This document shows, in pieces, positions 25,510 to 36,830 of a stretch of DNA of 64,000 nt; the first letter of the stretch is position 1, and each line of letters opens with the position of its first letter. This stretch comes from Myrica gale (taxonomy: Eukaryota > Streptophyta > Magnoliopsida > Fagales > Myricaceae): the NCBI GenBank assembly GCA_963930655.1, contig OZ005609.1, positions 19,603,001 through 19,667,000 on the forward strand. Direction: 5' to 3'. Under the pieces are notes generated by a model. It saw only the letters and a list, made by a program, of their open reading frames with translations. It was not told the DNA's origin and did not search any database. Made by a program: the position numbers and the translations under genes.

Positions 25510-26389
25510 GATTTTTATGCCAAAAAAACAAATAAAAACATGAGAAACGTACCTAGATACGAATAACTCCACGAAATAGGATGCAAAAGTAAGATTGCTA
25601 GACGAGCAACGTGAATGTAGGTCTGGGAAAGGAGAGAAAATGGTGTAAACTGTCGGCCAGTGTAAAATGTCGTTCAAATGGATTTTGTGCATCTTTAAAA
25701 TCCATACACATCGTTCGGATGGACCGTTCATGCCTTACGGACGTTTCTGTATTCCTCATGGACCAATCAAATTCATACGCATTAAATTACAAATCGTGAA
25801 CGTTTAGTAAAATCTTCTCAAAATGATGGTGTTCGGACAGTATGAGTTAGTGCGGATGGCTATGGGGGGTAGACGTCAGGAACTTACAACGTGGAGTATC
25901 TCTATTCGCTGAAATTATAGCCATAGTAGTTTGAAATAGACATGTGTACAGCTATTCTCCCCAGTAGTTTGAAATGGACCTGTGTCAATCATGCACGAAC
26001 TATCCCAGTCATTTCGGACGTTATGATCAGACCGTACAGACGAGAATGCAAATTTTTTGATAATTTGACCTGCGTCATTGATTGGTGACAACGGTGTTTT
26101 TCACTCAAACGATGTGTGCATGGCTTCACAGATAGTTCATAGACTTTCAAAAATTCTAACAAATGCATTTAGTCACGAATATGTGACGTTCTCCTTTATC
26201 ATCCCTAAATATCGAGTGGACATGTTTTAAGGACGTCGAGACGGTTTTGTAATTCCTTGCACATCTTGCATAACAAAATTTTTATTTTGACCGAGAATGG
26301 CATTATTTGATGAAAAAATTTGTTTTGACGCCCGAAATTTTGACAAATAAAGTCAATTTTCTAGTAGTGATTATATTGACTGTTTGGAA

Positions 26390-28135
26390 ACCAACGTTCA
26401 TGTTACAAGCCACATGCACCTCCATATCGGAGTAATGGACATATCTCTCAAATCTGATTCTCAAAACCTAGGAGGTTGGTTGAGGCTTGAGAAGATTACT
26501 TGTTGAATACACACGTATGCATGAGAGGGTAACAAATGTTGTCCCATATTAAAAATAAGTTATAATTGTGAGTAATTAATCCAGCATAGTTGGGCCTAGC
26601 CCATATGAGAGGGTAAAAATATACACGTCAAGTGGTGGAATCAGGACTCAAGTTGAGGAAGGCAAACTCCTAAGGCGAAATGACAAAAAAAATTCCTACA
26701 TAATTCAAAAAGTACCTTAGAGTTTAAATTCGAAAATTAAGGACTAAAAGCATTGAAAATATTGAAATACAGATACCGTACTATTTGCTGAGACTGAGAG
26801 GTAACATTTGGATCCTACGGGTCTGCATTTTCTAAAAACATTGTAAAATCGCTTTGTTCTCAATAGTTTCAAAATTTTCTCACTCAATGCATACTACCAA
26901 GCTATCATTCATCCAATCAAACACGCACACACAGATATATAAAAGAATAAAGCTGAAATGTGGCATATGGAAATAAATAAACTACCACTTGAACTGTCAA
27001 ACACGACTATTAAACCACTTTACTAAAATCCGAACACACTATTTTCTCTATATATATATATTCAAAAACATAAAATGACCGAATATGATGAAATTGATAG
27101 TTTTGACTAAAAAAATTAGTATTTATCTAATAATTTGGTCAGTAAAAAATGAAGTGTTTCTTTTTTTATTGGGTAACGAGGAAAATTTAGACACTCATTC
27201 ATGTACATTTGAATCAGATGAATCGTTTCTAATATTAGCATGAATTCGGTTCAACGCCACTACAAACTCTAGAAAGTTTACACAAAGAGTGGTTTGGATC
27301 TCTGAGTGTGTGTGTAATCCATACTCTCAGGCCCCTCTCTACCACTTGAGTTACCCTGGTGGGTTAAGATTTTTCCTTTTTCACAAGTTTTCTAATTGTA
27401 TTTTTCACTACTTCTTTCTTGGTTTTTAATGGAATATCTTCTTAATATTGAAAAAAACTATTAATCGATATTTTCTTAATATTCACCATTTTAATTGATA
27501 TTTTGTTAAGATTTGATTCAATTAATTAAAATTTGATGATACACTTTTATTTGCTCAATGCAATCTCAATTGGACCATATTTACCCATGATTTGTGCAAA
27601 AAAAATAAGTGAAAACGAATTTTCTTATTAAAGAAAAAGTGGAAAGTATGCTAACCAGACCAATAGCTCTATTTTTCTCACGAGTAGCTTGCTCCATAGG
27701 CAATATATTTCCTAGCCCAAAACCCTGTCACGCTCACAGGGAAAGGAAAGAATGAAACTTTGTCAGACGTGATGGATTTTGAAAGCAGTGGCCCTTAAAG
27801 CGGAGCTTCTGCCTAGGCAGCCCCCTGTGGCCCAAACTCGCTTACTCAGCCCAACACCCAATCCCAACCAACTTCCCCACCCTTCAAAAAGAATGGAAGA
27901 ACGGCCCCGGCTTGCTCCAGCTCCGGTCCGCCACTATGTAACACGTCGTGTTTGTGTTTCTACCTGGATATCAAATCTGTCACACTCTTTTGCGTGATAT
28001 CTTAAAGTCGATCATCAATCTCACATGTACAATCTTACATGAGAAATTTTATTTCTATATATACTAGGGAGCTAATCAAATATTAAACATAATGAAAGGA
28101 TAAGTCTAAGATTCTCCCCAAAAAAATTGGGTAAT
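26390..28135. other. Gene-free intergenic DNA
   Basis: AT-rich sequence without a supported reading frame. The stretch at 27780-27960 is more GC-rich and contains a proline-rich frame of 72 codons with no recognisable homology. Confidence 0.45.
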
Positions 28136-28321
28136 TATAAAACCTAGGCCTAGCCCTTCAAAACAAGGTCATTTGTCCACAATAAGGAGCATCTCAGTCA
28201 TTTGCAAACAATCCATGGCTACAAATTAATGCAAGCAACTGGTGGCACAAAAGAACAAACAAAGCAAAAATCATCATTAATATCAAGACTTCATCAAATT
28301 GCAGAGCCTGATCATGAATGA
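28136..28321. repeat. Left part of a duplicated segment interrupted by Copia
   Basis: From CCTAGGCCTAGCCCTTCAAA to TTGCAGAGCCTGATCATGAA this segment matches 35785-35955. The homology resumes at 33172 beyond the Copia element (CATGACTAAGTTTGATCA). The last five bases, AATGA, are the left target-site duplication. Confidence 0.8.
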
Positions 28322-28581
28322 TGTGAGAACTGATAAGAACAAAGTGCGAGAGGAAGAGAGAGAGAGAGAGAATTGGAGGGAAAAGGTAGTTCTGTATATT
28401 CAACTTAACTTGTTTACATTACAACGAGAGATGTATAAAGAGAAAGTATATAACAAACTATACAGTTGTATATCTAAAGTTAACAAAACTATCTATAAGA
28501 CGTTAGAAAGTCTCTCGGTTAATATCCAGCCAGCTCATGTTCTCAACACTGCTCGTATGCCATATGCCAAGTCAGCTAAGA
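28322..28581 (-). repeat. Copia 3' LTR
   Basis: 260 bp. It is near-identical to 32911-33166 apart from a longer GA run (28352-28371) and scattered substitutions. Confidence 0.9.
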
Positions 28582-28595
28582 CTCCCCCTCAAGCT
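28582..28595 (-). other. Copia polypurine tract
   Basis: Minus-strand AGCTTGAGGGGGAG lies directly upstream of the 3' LTR, where the plus-strand primer is expected. Confidence 0.8.
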
Positions 28596-31500
28596 GAACC
28601 ATGAATATCATGAATGTTTAGCTTGGATAATAGAAACTGAAACTGAGCAGAGGCAAGTGACTTAGTAAATAAGTCTGCCAATTGATGTTGAGAGAGAACG
28701 TGAAGTGTACAAACTGAACCAGTACGAAGCTTGTCATGAACTAGGTGGCAATCTATTTCAATATGCTTGGTTCGTTTGTGAAAGACCGGGTTAGCCGCAA
28801 TATGTAAAGCGACTTGGTTAGCACAAAACAATAAAGTTGGTTTGGGATGTGCAACACAAAGATCAGCAAGCAGATATTTCAGCCAAGTCAATTCACAGCA
28901 CGTTGTTGCCATGGCCCGGTATTAAGCCTCGGCTGAAGACCGAGAAACAGTGATTTGCTTCTTGGATTTCCAGGAAACAAGCGAGTCCCCAAGAAACACA
29001 CAGAAGCCAGTAACAGAGCGTCTGGTGTCAACACACGCAGCCCAATCGAAGTCTGTAAAAGCTTTGAGTTGAAGTGAAGAACTGGCAGGATAGAACAAGC
29101 CTTGGCCAGGAGAGGACTTGAGATATCGAAGAACACGGTGTGCTGCATCCATATGAATCTGATGTGGTTGATTCTTAAATTGAGTGAGGGTTTGAAGGGT
29201 ATAAGAAATATCTGGGCGAGTGATGGTTAAATACAAAAGTCTGCCAATAAGGCGTCTGTAGGAAGCAGGGTTAGGAAGAGAGACCCACCATCACGAACCA
29301 ACTTCAAACTCTGTTGGACAGGAGTGTGAACTGGTTTAGCTCCAATAAAACCAGTATCTGAAAGAATATAACGTAGAAATTTGCGTTGACAAATAGACAG
29401 TCCAGTAGTAGTTCGAGCCACCTCCAAGTCCAAAATGATATCATCGACATAGACTAAAAGTGCCAGAAAAGAAGAACCAGACTTCTTGGTAAAAATAGTG
29501 TAATCAGATTGTGATTGCTTGAAACCCATGGCAAGGAGAAAGTTAGAAAACGTAAGAAACCACTGACGGGAAGCTTTTTTGAGGCCATACAAGGACTTGT
29601 TGAGCCGACAAACATTAGAATCTCCTTTGCCATGAAATCCAGGAAGAAGCATCATATAAATTTCTTCTTTTAGATCACCGTGAAGAAAAAGCATTATTCA
29701 CATCCAGCTGGTGCAAATGTCAATTTTGAGAAGCAGCAACAGCAAGAAGAATGCGAATTGATGTAAGCTTTGCCATTGGAGAAAAAGTGTCGAATTAGTC
29801 GAAACCTTCTCTTTGGGTGAACCTCTTGGCCACTAAACGAGCTTTATGTCTCTCTATTGTGCCATCAGCATTGAATTTTAACTTGTAAACCCATTTACAA
29901 GCAATCGGATGCTTGCCAGGAGGTAAAGGACAAATGTTCCAGGTATTATTCAATTCGAAGGCAGTGATTTCCTTGGAAATAGCAGCTCTCCACTCAGGAT
30001 TTTGAACAGCCTTTTTGTAAGAGGAAGGCTCTGTCATAGAGCTGACAGAAAGAACAAAATGTCGATGGGCAGGGGACAATTTGGTGTAACAGAGGGAAGA
30101 AGAAATATCATAAGGGCTGCTAGCAATGTGAGAACCTTCAGCAATAGACGTGGATTGAATGGTAGAAGAAGCAGCGGCTAGTTGACAATGATACTTGGTT
30201 AGATATGCTAGTGGTTTTCGAATCCTGGAAGACTTATGAAGAGAAGGTGTGGAAGAAACAACTGGAAGAGAAGTGGAAGATGGAATAGAGGAAGAATCTG
30301 AATGGAAATAGGAGCTATAATGGGATTGGTGTTTGACAGAGAATCTAAGTGTGGAATGCAATCTGAGTGGGAAACAGGTATTGGAGAAGGAACTGAGAGA
30401 GGTACAGAAGTAGTAATAGGTGAAGAAAAATCAGAAGATGGTCTGGAACATAATTAGGAATAATTAAGGAATTAGAATGAGAAGGAAATTGTTTGAATGG
30501 AAAAAATATGTTCATGAAAAATGACATTACGAGAAACAAAAATTTGCTGAGATTGAAGATGAAGAACTCGGTAGCCTTTCATACCAGATGGGTAACTGAG
30601 AAACACACAGGGCTCAGCCCTTGCATCAAACTTATGCCTATTTCAAGTAAGAGTAGAAACATAACATAAGCAGCCAAATACTCTGAGGTGTATATAATCT
30701 GGTTTAGTGTGAAAAAGAAGTTCATATGGAGACTTGTTATCTAAAAGAGAAGTAGGTAATCGGTTGATAAGGTAAGTGGCAATGAGTATGCACTCACTCC
30801 AAAATTTGAGAGGAACATTGGATTGAAACAGAATGGCTCTAGCAACATTAAGAAGATGTTGATGTTTTCTTTCAATAGTATCGTTTTGTTGTGGGGTTGC
30901 TACGCAAGAATGTTGATGAACAACACCTTTGGAGGAAAGGAAAGAATGCAAGTTAAATTCAGTACCAAAATCAATCCTTAAAGTCTTGATTTTAGTATTG
31001 AATTGTGTCTCAACAAGAGTAAAGAAATAGACAATATGAGATTTAGAATTGAGTAAATGTACCCATGTAGATCGAGTAAAATCGTCAACTATGATAAGAA
31101 AGAACTGAACACCATTATGAGATTGAACATTGAAAGGCCCCCAAACATCACAATGTACAAGTTCTAATGGAAATTGGGTCTTCTTTACAGAGAGAGGAAA
31201 CAAAAGGTTATGTTGTTTAGCTAATGGACATATCGTACAATGGTGAGGTTTTGAAAGAGAAAGTGCAGGAACTGAATTATGAAGTAAAGACAATCTAGAC
31301 AAGGAAGGATGCCCAAGTCTACAATGCCACAAAGTGGCAGTATCATTATGTACAGAAGGAGTATATGGAAATGAATTTTTATTGGAAATGGAAGAGATTT
31401 GAAGACCACCAGAAGAAGAAACCAGGTAATACAAGCCGCCATGCTCTTCCGCCATACCAGTCGTTGTCCAAGTGCGTAGGTCCTGAATAAAAAGATGATT

Positions 31501-31752
31501 AGGCAAGAGAATTAAGCAACAATGTATCTGTTTGGTTAATGAACTAACAGAGAGCAAATTGAAAGCAAATGAAGGAACAATTAAGACATTTGCTAGAAGA
31601 AGGTGAGGGGATATACGTACTGTACCAACGTGTGTTACTGGAACAGTTTTGCCATTTGGAAGTTTGACAAATGAAGATAGAGTAGAATTGATAGAGGTAA
31701 GTACAGAAATGGAGTGCACCATATGATTGGTAGCACGGTGTCCACAATCCAA
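28589..31752 (-). pseudogene. Copia pol: integrase, reverse transcriptase, RNase H
   Basis: From 31752 the frame gives the GAG-pre-integrase region ([28 protein letters not shown]) and the integrase core ([28 protein letters not shown]). The reverse transcriptase follows, with ACKWVYKLKFNADGTIERHK near 29870, LHGDLKEEIYM and LVYVDDII near 29450. About 30 residues seem to be missing after YVDDII, where it jumps to LEVARTTTGLSICQRKF. The RNase H part has [20 protein letters not shown], and in the SRSSAEAEYRA motif a TAA replaces the Glu codon near 28920. The product ends at 28589. Further frameshifts lie around 29230, 29700 and 30350. Confidence 0.88.
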
Positions 31753-32897
31753 TGAGCAGTAGTAGAAAAAGGTGCAGAAGCTTTAATGTCAGTACCTGCC
31801 ATATTGACCATGGGAGAATCAGAGTAAGAGTCAGGTTCTGAAAATTCAGGAGTCAACTCAACTGAATTTTTAGAAGCAACAGAAGACGGATTCATAATGG
31901 CAAGAAGCTTTTGATATTGCTCCATAGTAAATGGAGAATATTGAACTGAAGCAGACTCGGATGTTACTTGATGTGCAGAACCAGATGGTCGCTGATGTGC
32001 AGAACCAGATGAAGACTTGTTTTTGAACTGATATCCAGGTGGATAACCATGGATTTTGTAGCATCTTTCAATAGTGTGGCCAGTAATGCCACAATGACTA
32101 CAAGTTGGACGATCTTTGAGTTGAACAAAGGATTTTCCAGGGGGTTTAGCACCAAACTGCTGTTGTGATCGAGTGAAAAATGCAGAGGCATCTGCATTTG
32201 TAGATTCAAGAGAAGTGATACCACGTTGCCTCTCCTCTTGAATGACCAAAGAAAAAACTTTGTTAATAGGAGGCATAGGCTCATTTAACAAAATTTGTCC
32301 TCGGATATGAGAATAAGACTCATTCAATCCCATGAGAAATTGCATTATGCATTCTCGATTCTGATAAGTAGTTAAAACCTTCATTGCTCCACAGGAACAA
32401 ACTGGATTTGGCTGATAATTTGCCAATTCCTCCTACAGTCCTTTCATCTTAGTGAAATATGAACTAACAGTGGATTGGCCTTGTGAAAGAGATGCAATGG
32501 CCTTTTGAATCTCAAAAATTTGAGGTCCATTGCGTTGTGAGAATTGCTCATGAAGATCCTTCCAGATTGCAGCAGCATAATCCATATATAGCACACTGTC
32601 AGCCAGATCTTTTCTGATGGAGTTAAGAATCCATGAAGTGACCATATCATTACATCGGATCCAGATTGAGTAAGAGGTACTTGATGAATTTGGCTCTGGA
32701 AGTGATTCGTCAACAAAAGCTAATTTGTTTTTAGCATTGAGCGCCATTTGCATACAACGACGCCAGCTTGGATAGTTCTCACTGTTGAGAACTTGAGAAA
32801 CCAGAACTGCTCCAGGATTGTCACCATGGTGCAAGAAATATGGACTCGATTGAATTTTAGAAAGAGAAGTAGAACTAGTAGCAGATTCAGAAGTCAT
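31635..32897 (-). pseudogene. Copia gag and protease start
   Basis: It starts at 32897 (MTSESATSS), next to the primer-binding site. The capsid region reads VSQVLNSENYPSWRRCMQMA and TSWILNSIRKDLADSVLYMD. An in-frame TAG at 32433-32435 follows KMKGL. The frame then resumes and includes the zinc knuckle CSHCGITGHTIERCYKIHGY (CX2CX4HX4C) near 32110-32050. At the protease active site the frame reads HWIVDT and then breaks. One base is missing inside the codons for the DTGATN motif (near 31735), throwing the rest of pol out of frame. Confidence 0.88.
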
Positions 32898-32910
32898 GGC
32901 TCTGATACCA
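32898..32910 (-). other. Copia primer-binding site (tRNA-Met)
   Basis: Minus-strand TGGTATCAGAGCC directly follows the 5' LTR terminus (…CTCACA). Confidence 0.9.
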
Positions 32911-33166
32911 TGTGAGAACTGATAAGAATAGAGTGCGAGAGGAAGAGAGAGAGAGAATTGGAGGGAAAAGGTAGTTCTATATATTCAACTTAACTTGTTT
33001 ACATTACAACGAGAGATATATAAAGAGAAAGTATATAACAAGTTTTACAGTTGTCTATCTAAAGTTAACAAAACAAACTATAAGACATTAGAAAGTCTCT
33101 CGGTTAATATCCAGCCAGCTCATGTTCTCAACACTGCTCGTATGCCATATGCCAAGTCAGCTAAGA
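32911..33166 (-). repeat. Copia 5' LTR
   Basis: 256 bp, paired with 28322-28581. It is followed on the right by the AATGA target duplication at 33167-33171. Confidence 0.9.
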
Positions 33167-33171
33167 AATGA

Positions 33172-33430
33172 CATGACTAAGTTTGATCAGAGAAAAGATT
33201 TTGTTCAAGGTTTGTACATAAACGCTATTTATATTTCAAGTTTGTACATTCATGTTTTGAGAGCTTTGGTTTTGGGAGAGAAACACCTAACAAACATCCA
33301 ACTCATCAGTTATAGAACAACCTTAATTTAAAAGGCCAGGCATCTCAAGTTGTATGTACTTGTTATTTGTTTCGAACTACCTAGTTAATTAAATTTTATA
33401 ACTTCTATCGAATGTGGGACTCGCAATCAC
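33172..33430. repeat. Right part of the duplicated segment, plus dispersed repeat
   Basis: 33172-33237 continues the duplication shared with 35955-36022. 33250-33430 matches 15963-16145. The junction of the two homologies suggests a composite repeat present in several arrangements. No protein is encoded. Confidence 0.7.
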
Positions 33431-34189
33431 TCATACTTACACATGATATATATGAAAGTATGCATACGGAATAATTCTTACAGATTTTCTTCTTTGATCT
33501 TTGAGAAAAATCTTGTCTTTTGAATAGTCTTCGAGAATTCTTTAGGGTCTTGCTTATCTCACCACTTGAGTCTTGCTGATTTCACAATTTTAACTGCTTA
33601 AATGTTCTGTCTCCTTCCTCACAGCCATAACAGGGTTTCTCAAAATTCTAATGGTTAATTATCTTATAGTCTTTCTCTAAACCCTAGCTGTGATATGGTG
33701 TGGGATCGTTAGGGAACTCAGATCTCGGCTGTAAGATCACATGAAAGACTATTTTCTATTATTTCTCTTATATTATTTTATTCTAAATTTTGGGCTTCTA
33801 CTATTTGTGATTATCTCTATTAACATATCACAATTGATCCCCTAGAAGATGAGATTGATTTGTGAAATCGCTTTTACTAACAATTATTTACTTAGGGGAA
33901 AGTACAATTTGCACCCCTAAATTATTGGGTATTGACACTTTACACCTTCATTTTTTAATTTCATGACATTGAGTCCATGAACTTTTAAAATTCTTCAATT
34001 TTCACCCCATAAATGAATTAAGCATTAAATTTGACGGTAAATATCCACGTGTCGTCCACCCCAACTATGGGAGTACTGACACTTTGCACCCCCCCCCCCC
34101 CCCCCGTCTTCAAATTTCGTGAAATTTTCATCGATTTGCACCCCACAAGCGAATTATCCGTTAAATGCGACGGTAAATTTGTCACGTCC
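33431..34189. other. Non-coding DNA with a twice-repeated anonymous unit
   Basis: Around 33900-34060 and 34061-34190 a unit recurs. It runs: a GACACTTTGCACCC-like start, then TTCAAATTTC/TTTTTAATTTC, TTTTCACCCCATAAATGAATT / TTGCACCCCACAAGCGAATT, and AATTTGACGGTAAAT / AATGCGACGGTAAAT with CACGTG/CACGTC. A run of 17 C lies at 34089-34105. The units look like decayed copies of one dispersed repeat. Confidence 0.5.
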
Positions 34190-34769
34190 AAAGCCTCATG
34201 GTTCAACAACAAGCCGACAACAAGTTCGAACCTTTGTGTTTCCGTTCATAACATGTTCGAACAGCAACTTTTTATTCCCCGCTCGATATATCAGACGGAT
34301 TTAGCAATATCCGTTGCAATTCAAAAAATGTTCGAACTTGTTTTCACTTTGTGTCCGAAATCGTCAACTGTTGTAACTGAATAAGAACGGTTACGAACGT
34401 TCCAATTTAAGGCATTAGAACGGTACCTTAAATATCGAACGAAAAAAACTTTATGGTTGTTCGAACGTTTATTTGCATTATCGAACACATTTAAATTTTT
34501 CGTCAAAAGAAGTTCAAGCATGATTCTCAACTGTCCGTTTTAAAGGGTTCAAACGATAATTTAATTTTGGGACGAAATGACACTTTTTGGGGGACGGAAC
34601 ATAATTTCCGTCCCAACAAACTGATGTTCCATCCCAACGAACTTTTTGTAACAGGTTTGTTGGGACAGTCAGGGCGACGGACAGATTTCATCCCAAAAAA
34701 CTTTTTAGAACGGAATTCGGATTTTTTGGAACGGAAAAATCCATCCAAAAGGCAAAATTTGTTGTAGTG
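34190..34769. mobile_element. One end of a second CACTA-like element
   Basis: It ends TTTGTTGTAGTG at 34769, which reads CACTACAACAAA in reverse complement, the same first 12 bases as the left end of the 17013 element. The inner ~350 bp is rich in GTTCGAAC-type words (for example near 34215, 34255, 34330, 34460), fitting subterminal transposase-binding repeats with a different core from the first element. The opposite terminus was not found, so it is partial or its other end is eroded. Confidence 0.6.
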
Positions 34770-34925
34770 TAAGAGAAGATAAAAGCTTAATGAAGAGTTT
34801 CGTTGAAGACCAAATACTACTACTCTTTACATTGTTCACGAACCACGAGCTTCCTTGACATGAACATGTGTCACCTGAGAATTCTCTATACGCGAAAGCA
34901 TGCATGAATTTTATTTTTGGATGTA

Positions 34926-35737
34926 TGATGTGAACCTTGTAAAGAGTAACGAGACCCTACAACTAAAGGGAACCCAAGATCGTTTCTAGGACTAATTCGA
35001 TGGAAACCTTGACCTGTTGTTTATGAAAAAAAAAAAACAAGAACCTCGGTATAAGGAAGGCGTCATAAAAAGGGATGGAAATTCCGTTTGATAAGTCGAA
35101 GTGAACGCCATGGGAAATCCCGATAAGTTTGAGAAGTTCTTCAAAGAACCAAAAAGAATAAATCCTCACAATTGTATAAAACTCAAGTGTCTCGAAATAC
35201 ATAGCTTAGGCACCTATATATAGGTCGTCCATGACAAGAAAACCCTAAATGTGAATTACCTAATTAAGGTAACAAATTGGCGCCTAAAGCTAACACAAAA
35301 GGAAACAAATAAACGCCTAAAACAAACTCTACTCCTAAGGAAAGAAAGTTGGCGCCTAAACCAAAAAGGAAACAAAAATATGGCACCAAACCATCTACAC
35401 CATCCGAATCAATAAGGGAAGAAAAGGTTCCTAACATATCTATTCACGCCCTTAATTAAACAAGCCATAAAAGGAAGGAAAGGGGCGTGAGAATCAGTCT
35501 TGTTCTGGTGATCCCTTGTGGTCCACGTGATCGGGTGCTTCTAGAACGTGAATCAAATTGACAATCCCTTGTTGTCCACATGGATCTTGTTCAATGGGCC
35601 TCCATGAATGTGCTTGAGCCCATGCCGCTTGAATTAGCCCATTGAGTAGCTCTTTAAACTTCTTGGCTCGTGCCCTCGTAACCGGCCCAATGGGAACTCG
35701 AATTGGATCTTCCCATGATGTGTCTTGATTTCCATCA
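34926..35737 (-). mobile_element. Solo Gypsy LTR
   Basis: The reverse complement matches the LTRs of the 57290-62814 Gypsy element from TGATGGAAATC to GGTTCACATCA. It is flanked by ATGTA (34921-34925) and TTGTA (35738-35742), a target duplication with one mismatch. No internal sequence is present, so it most likely arose by recombination between the two LTRs of a full element. It includes the reverse of the LTR-borne coding tail (GPVTRARAKKFKELLNGL-like). Confidence 0.88.
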
Positions 35738-35784
35738 TTGTACTAATTAGCTAATCAGGGGGCATTTAAGTAGTTGTATAGCAC

Positions 35785-36022
35785 CTGGGCCTAGCCCCTC
35801 AAAACAAGGTCATCTTTCCCCAATAACGAGCATCTCATTGTGCAAACAAACCCATGCCTACAAAATACAAGCAACTGGGTTGCACAAGAGAACAAACGCA
35901 AATAACATTATTATTAAGGACTTTGAGAAATTGCAGAGCCTGTTCATGCCTGACATGACTAAGTTTGATCATAGAAAAGATTTTCTTGAAGGTTTGCAGT
36001 GAAAAGCTATTTATATTTCCTG
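35785..36022. repeat. Uninterrupted paralogue of the Copia target site
   Basis: It matches 28136-28321 followed directly by 33172-33237. The point where the Copia element sits in the other copy reads GTTCATGCCTGACATGACTA here, without LTRs and with a single target-site sequence. Confidence 0.8.
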
Positions 36023-36830
36023 TGATTTTATTCGTTGAATTTTTCCTTTTGGGTAAGTAATTGATTGAAATTTCAAACTAATACAAGACTAGGATGTTCG
36101 GAGTACTCTACTGACCAAACAAAATTAATAACAGAGTCAGCAACGTATTCTTCAATCTTGTCCCATATCGATAACGAGTGTTTCTAAATTGTTTAAACTT
36201 CCTTTTGCTCCGCCGCTACAGCCCCATTGAAAACAATCTGAGGCAACCCTTCAAGTTCTGCTGCTTGGCCTCACGAACCTACTGCCTTTATTGCAATCAT
36301 CCGGATAAAGAGTTCATTCTTCACATAAACCACTGGCCTAGCAGGTTACTCCCCTTGAGTGGTGCGCACAACCTCTTATAGGATAAAGAGTTTATCCTTC
36401 ACCTAAACCACTAAACCTGCCCCCAAGTTACTACTCTTGGGTGATGCGTTTGTCCTGCAAGTTACTCCCGCGCATTAGATTAATTTAGAACTCGGGCCCA
36501 ACAATAGGAGCATCAAACTCACACCCGAGTAACTCGAACTTGGTACGTTGAGCACTTGAAGGCCAACCTCCCAAAACTGGGCTGGGCCCCCAAGGAAATT
36601 TAAACAACTGCTAAACTATTAGCTCTATCTAAAGCATAATACAACCAAGTCCAACTCAAGGAAATCATGTTGCCATTCTTCCCGAGGTAAAAACGAGTCT
36701 CGAGTGGCCAAGAAACGATTATCTTGGACAAGAAGATTGTAAACGGAACTACTTAAAAATCATCAAGCAGAGACCCAAACAGCAGTTCAATATGTTTCCG
36801 GATCAAGAAAAACAAAACCAACAAAAAACT
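36023..36830. other. Non-coding DNA with a tandem repeat
   Basis: No supported gene. Two copies of a ~77-bp unit lie at about 36303-36370 and 36381-36447 (GGATAAAGAGTT..CC/TTC..TAAACCACT..GGTTACT/AGTTACT..TTGAGTGGTGCG/TTGGGTGATGCG). The downstream end borders the 3' end of IPUT1. Confidence 0.5.

Larger units (their letters stand above)
17013..26369. mobile_element. CACTA (En/Spm) DNA transposon, defective, with nested Copia
   Basis: The left end is CACTACAACAAAAC and the right end is CTAGTAGTG, which reads CACTACTAGAAAA in reverse complement. Both are flanked by ATT (17010-17012 and 26370-26372), the 3-bp target duplication expected of CACTA elements. The two subterminal regions (about 17040-17700 and 25600-26340) are filled with variants of GTGCGGAC/GTTCGGACG, the usual type of transposase-binding repeat. 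Inside on the minus strand are a Transposase_24-type gene and an N-terminal transposase-associated domain, but no TNP2 catalytic core. A rearranged Copia element is nested at about 22398-25509. The element is therefore probably not autonomous. Confidence 0.9.
28322..33166 (-). mobile_element. Copia LTR retrotransposon, complete but dead
   Basis: The ~4.85-kb element has LTRs at 28322-28581 and 32911-33166, flanked by AATGA on both sides (28317-28321 and 33167-33171). A primer-binding site follows the right LTR and a polypurine tract precedes the left one. Gag, protease, integrase, reverse transcriptase and RNase H are present in Copia order on the minus strand, but with stops, frameshifts and a deletion. 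The LTRs differ at several sites (for example ACAAACTATACAG against ACAAGTTTTACAG), so the insertion is not recent. In both LTRs the outer sequence is TCTTAGC rather than TGTTAGC on the coding strand. Confidence 0.92.

Noticed and set aside
27779-27997. Proline-rich 72-codon frame
   Set aside because: Low complexity, no homology recognised, no gene context.
33900-34769. Full CACTA element with both ends
   Set aside because: Only the right terminus was found. No CACTA-type left end with a matching 3-bp duplication is present between 33430 and 34190.
36178-36381. Small plus-strand frame rich in cysteine and leucine
   Set aside because: It overlaps the tandem repeat and has no recognised homologue.
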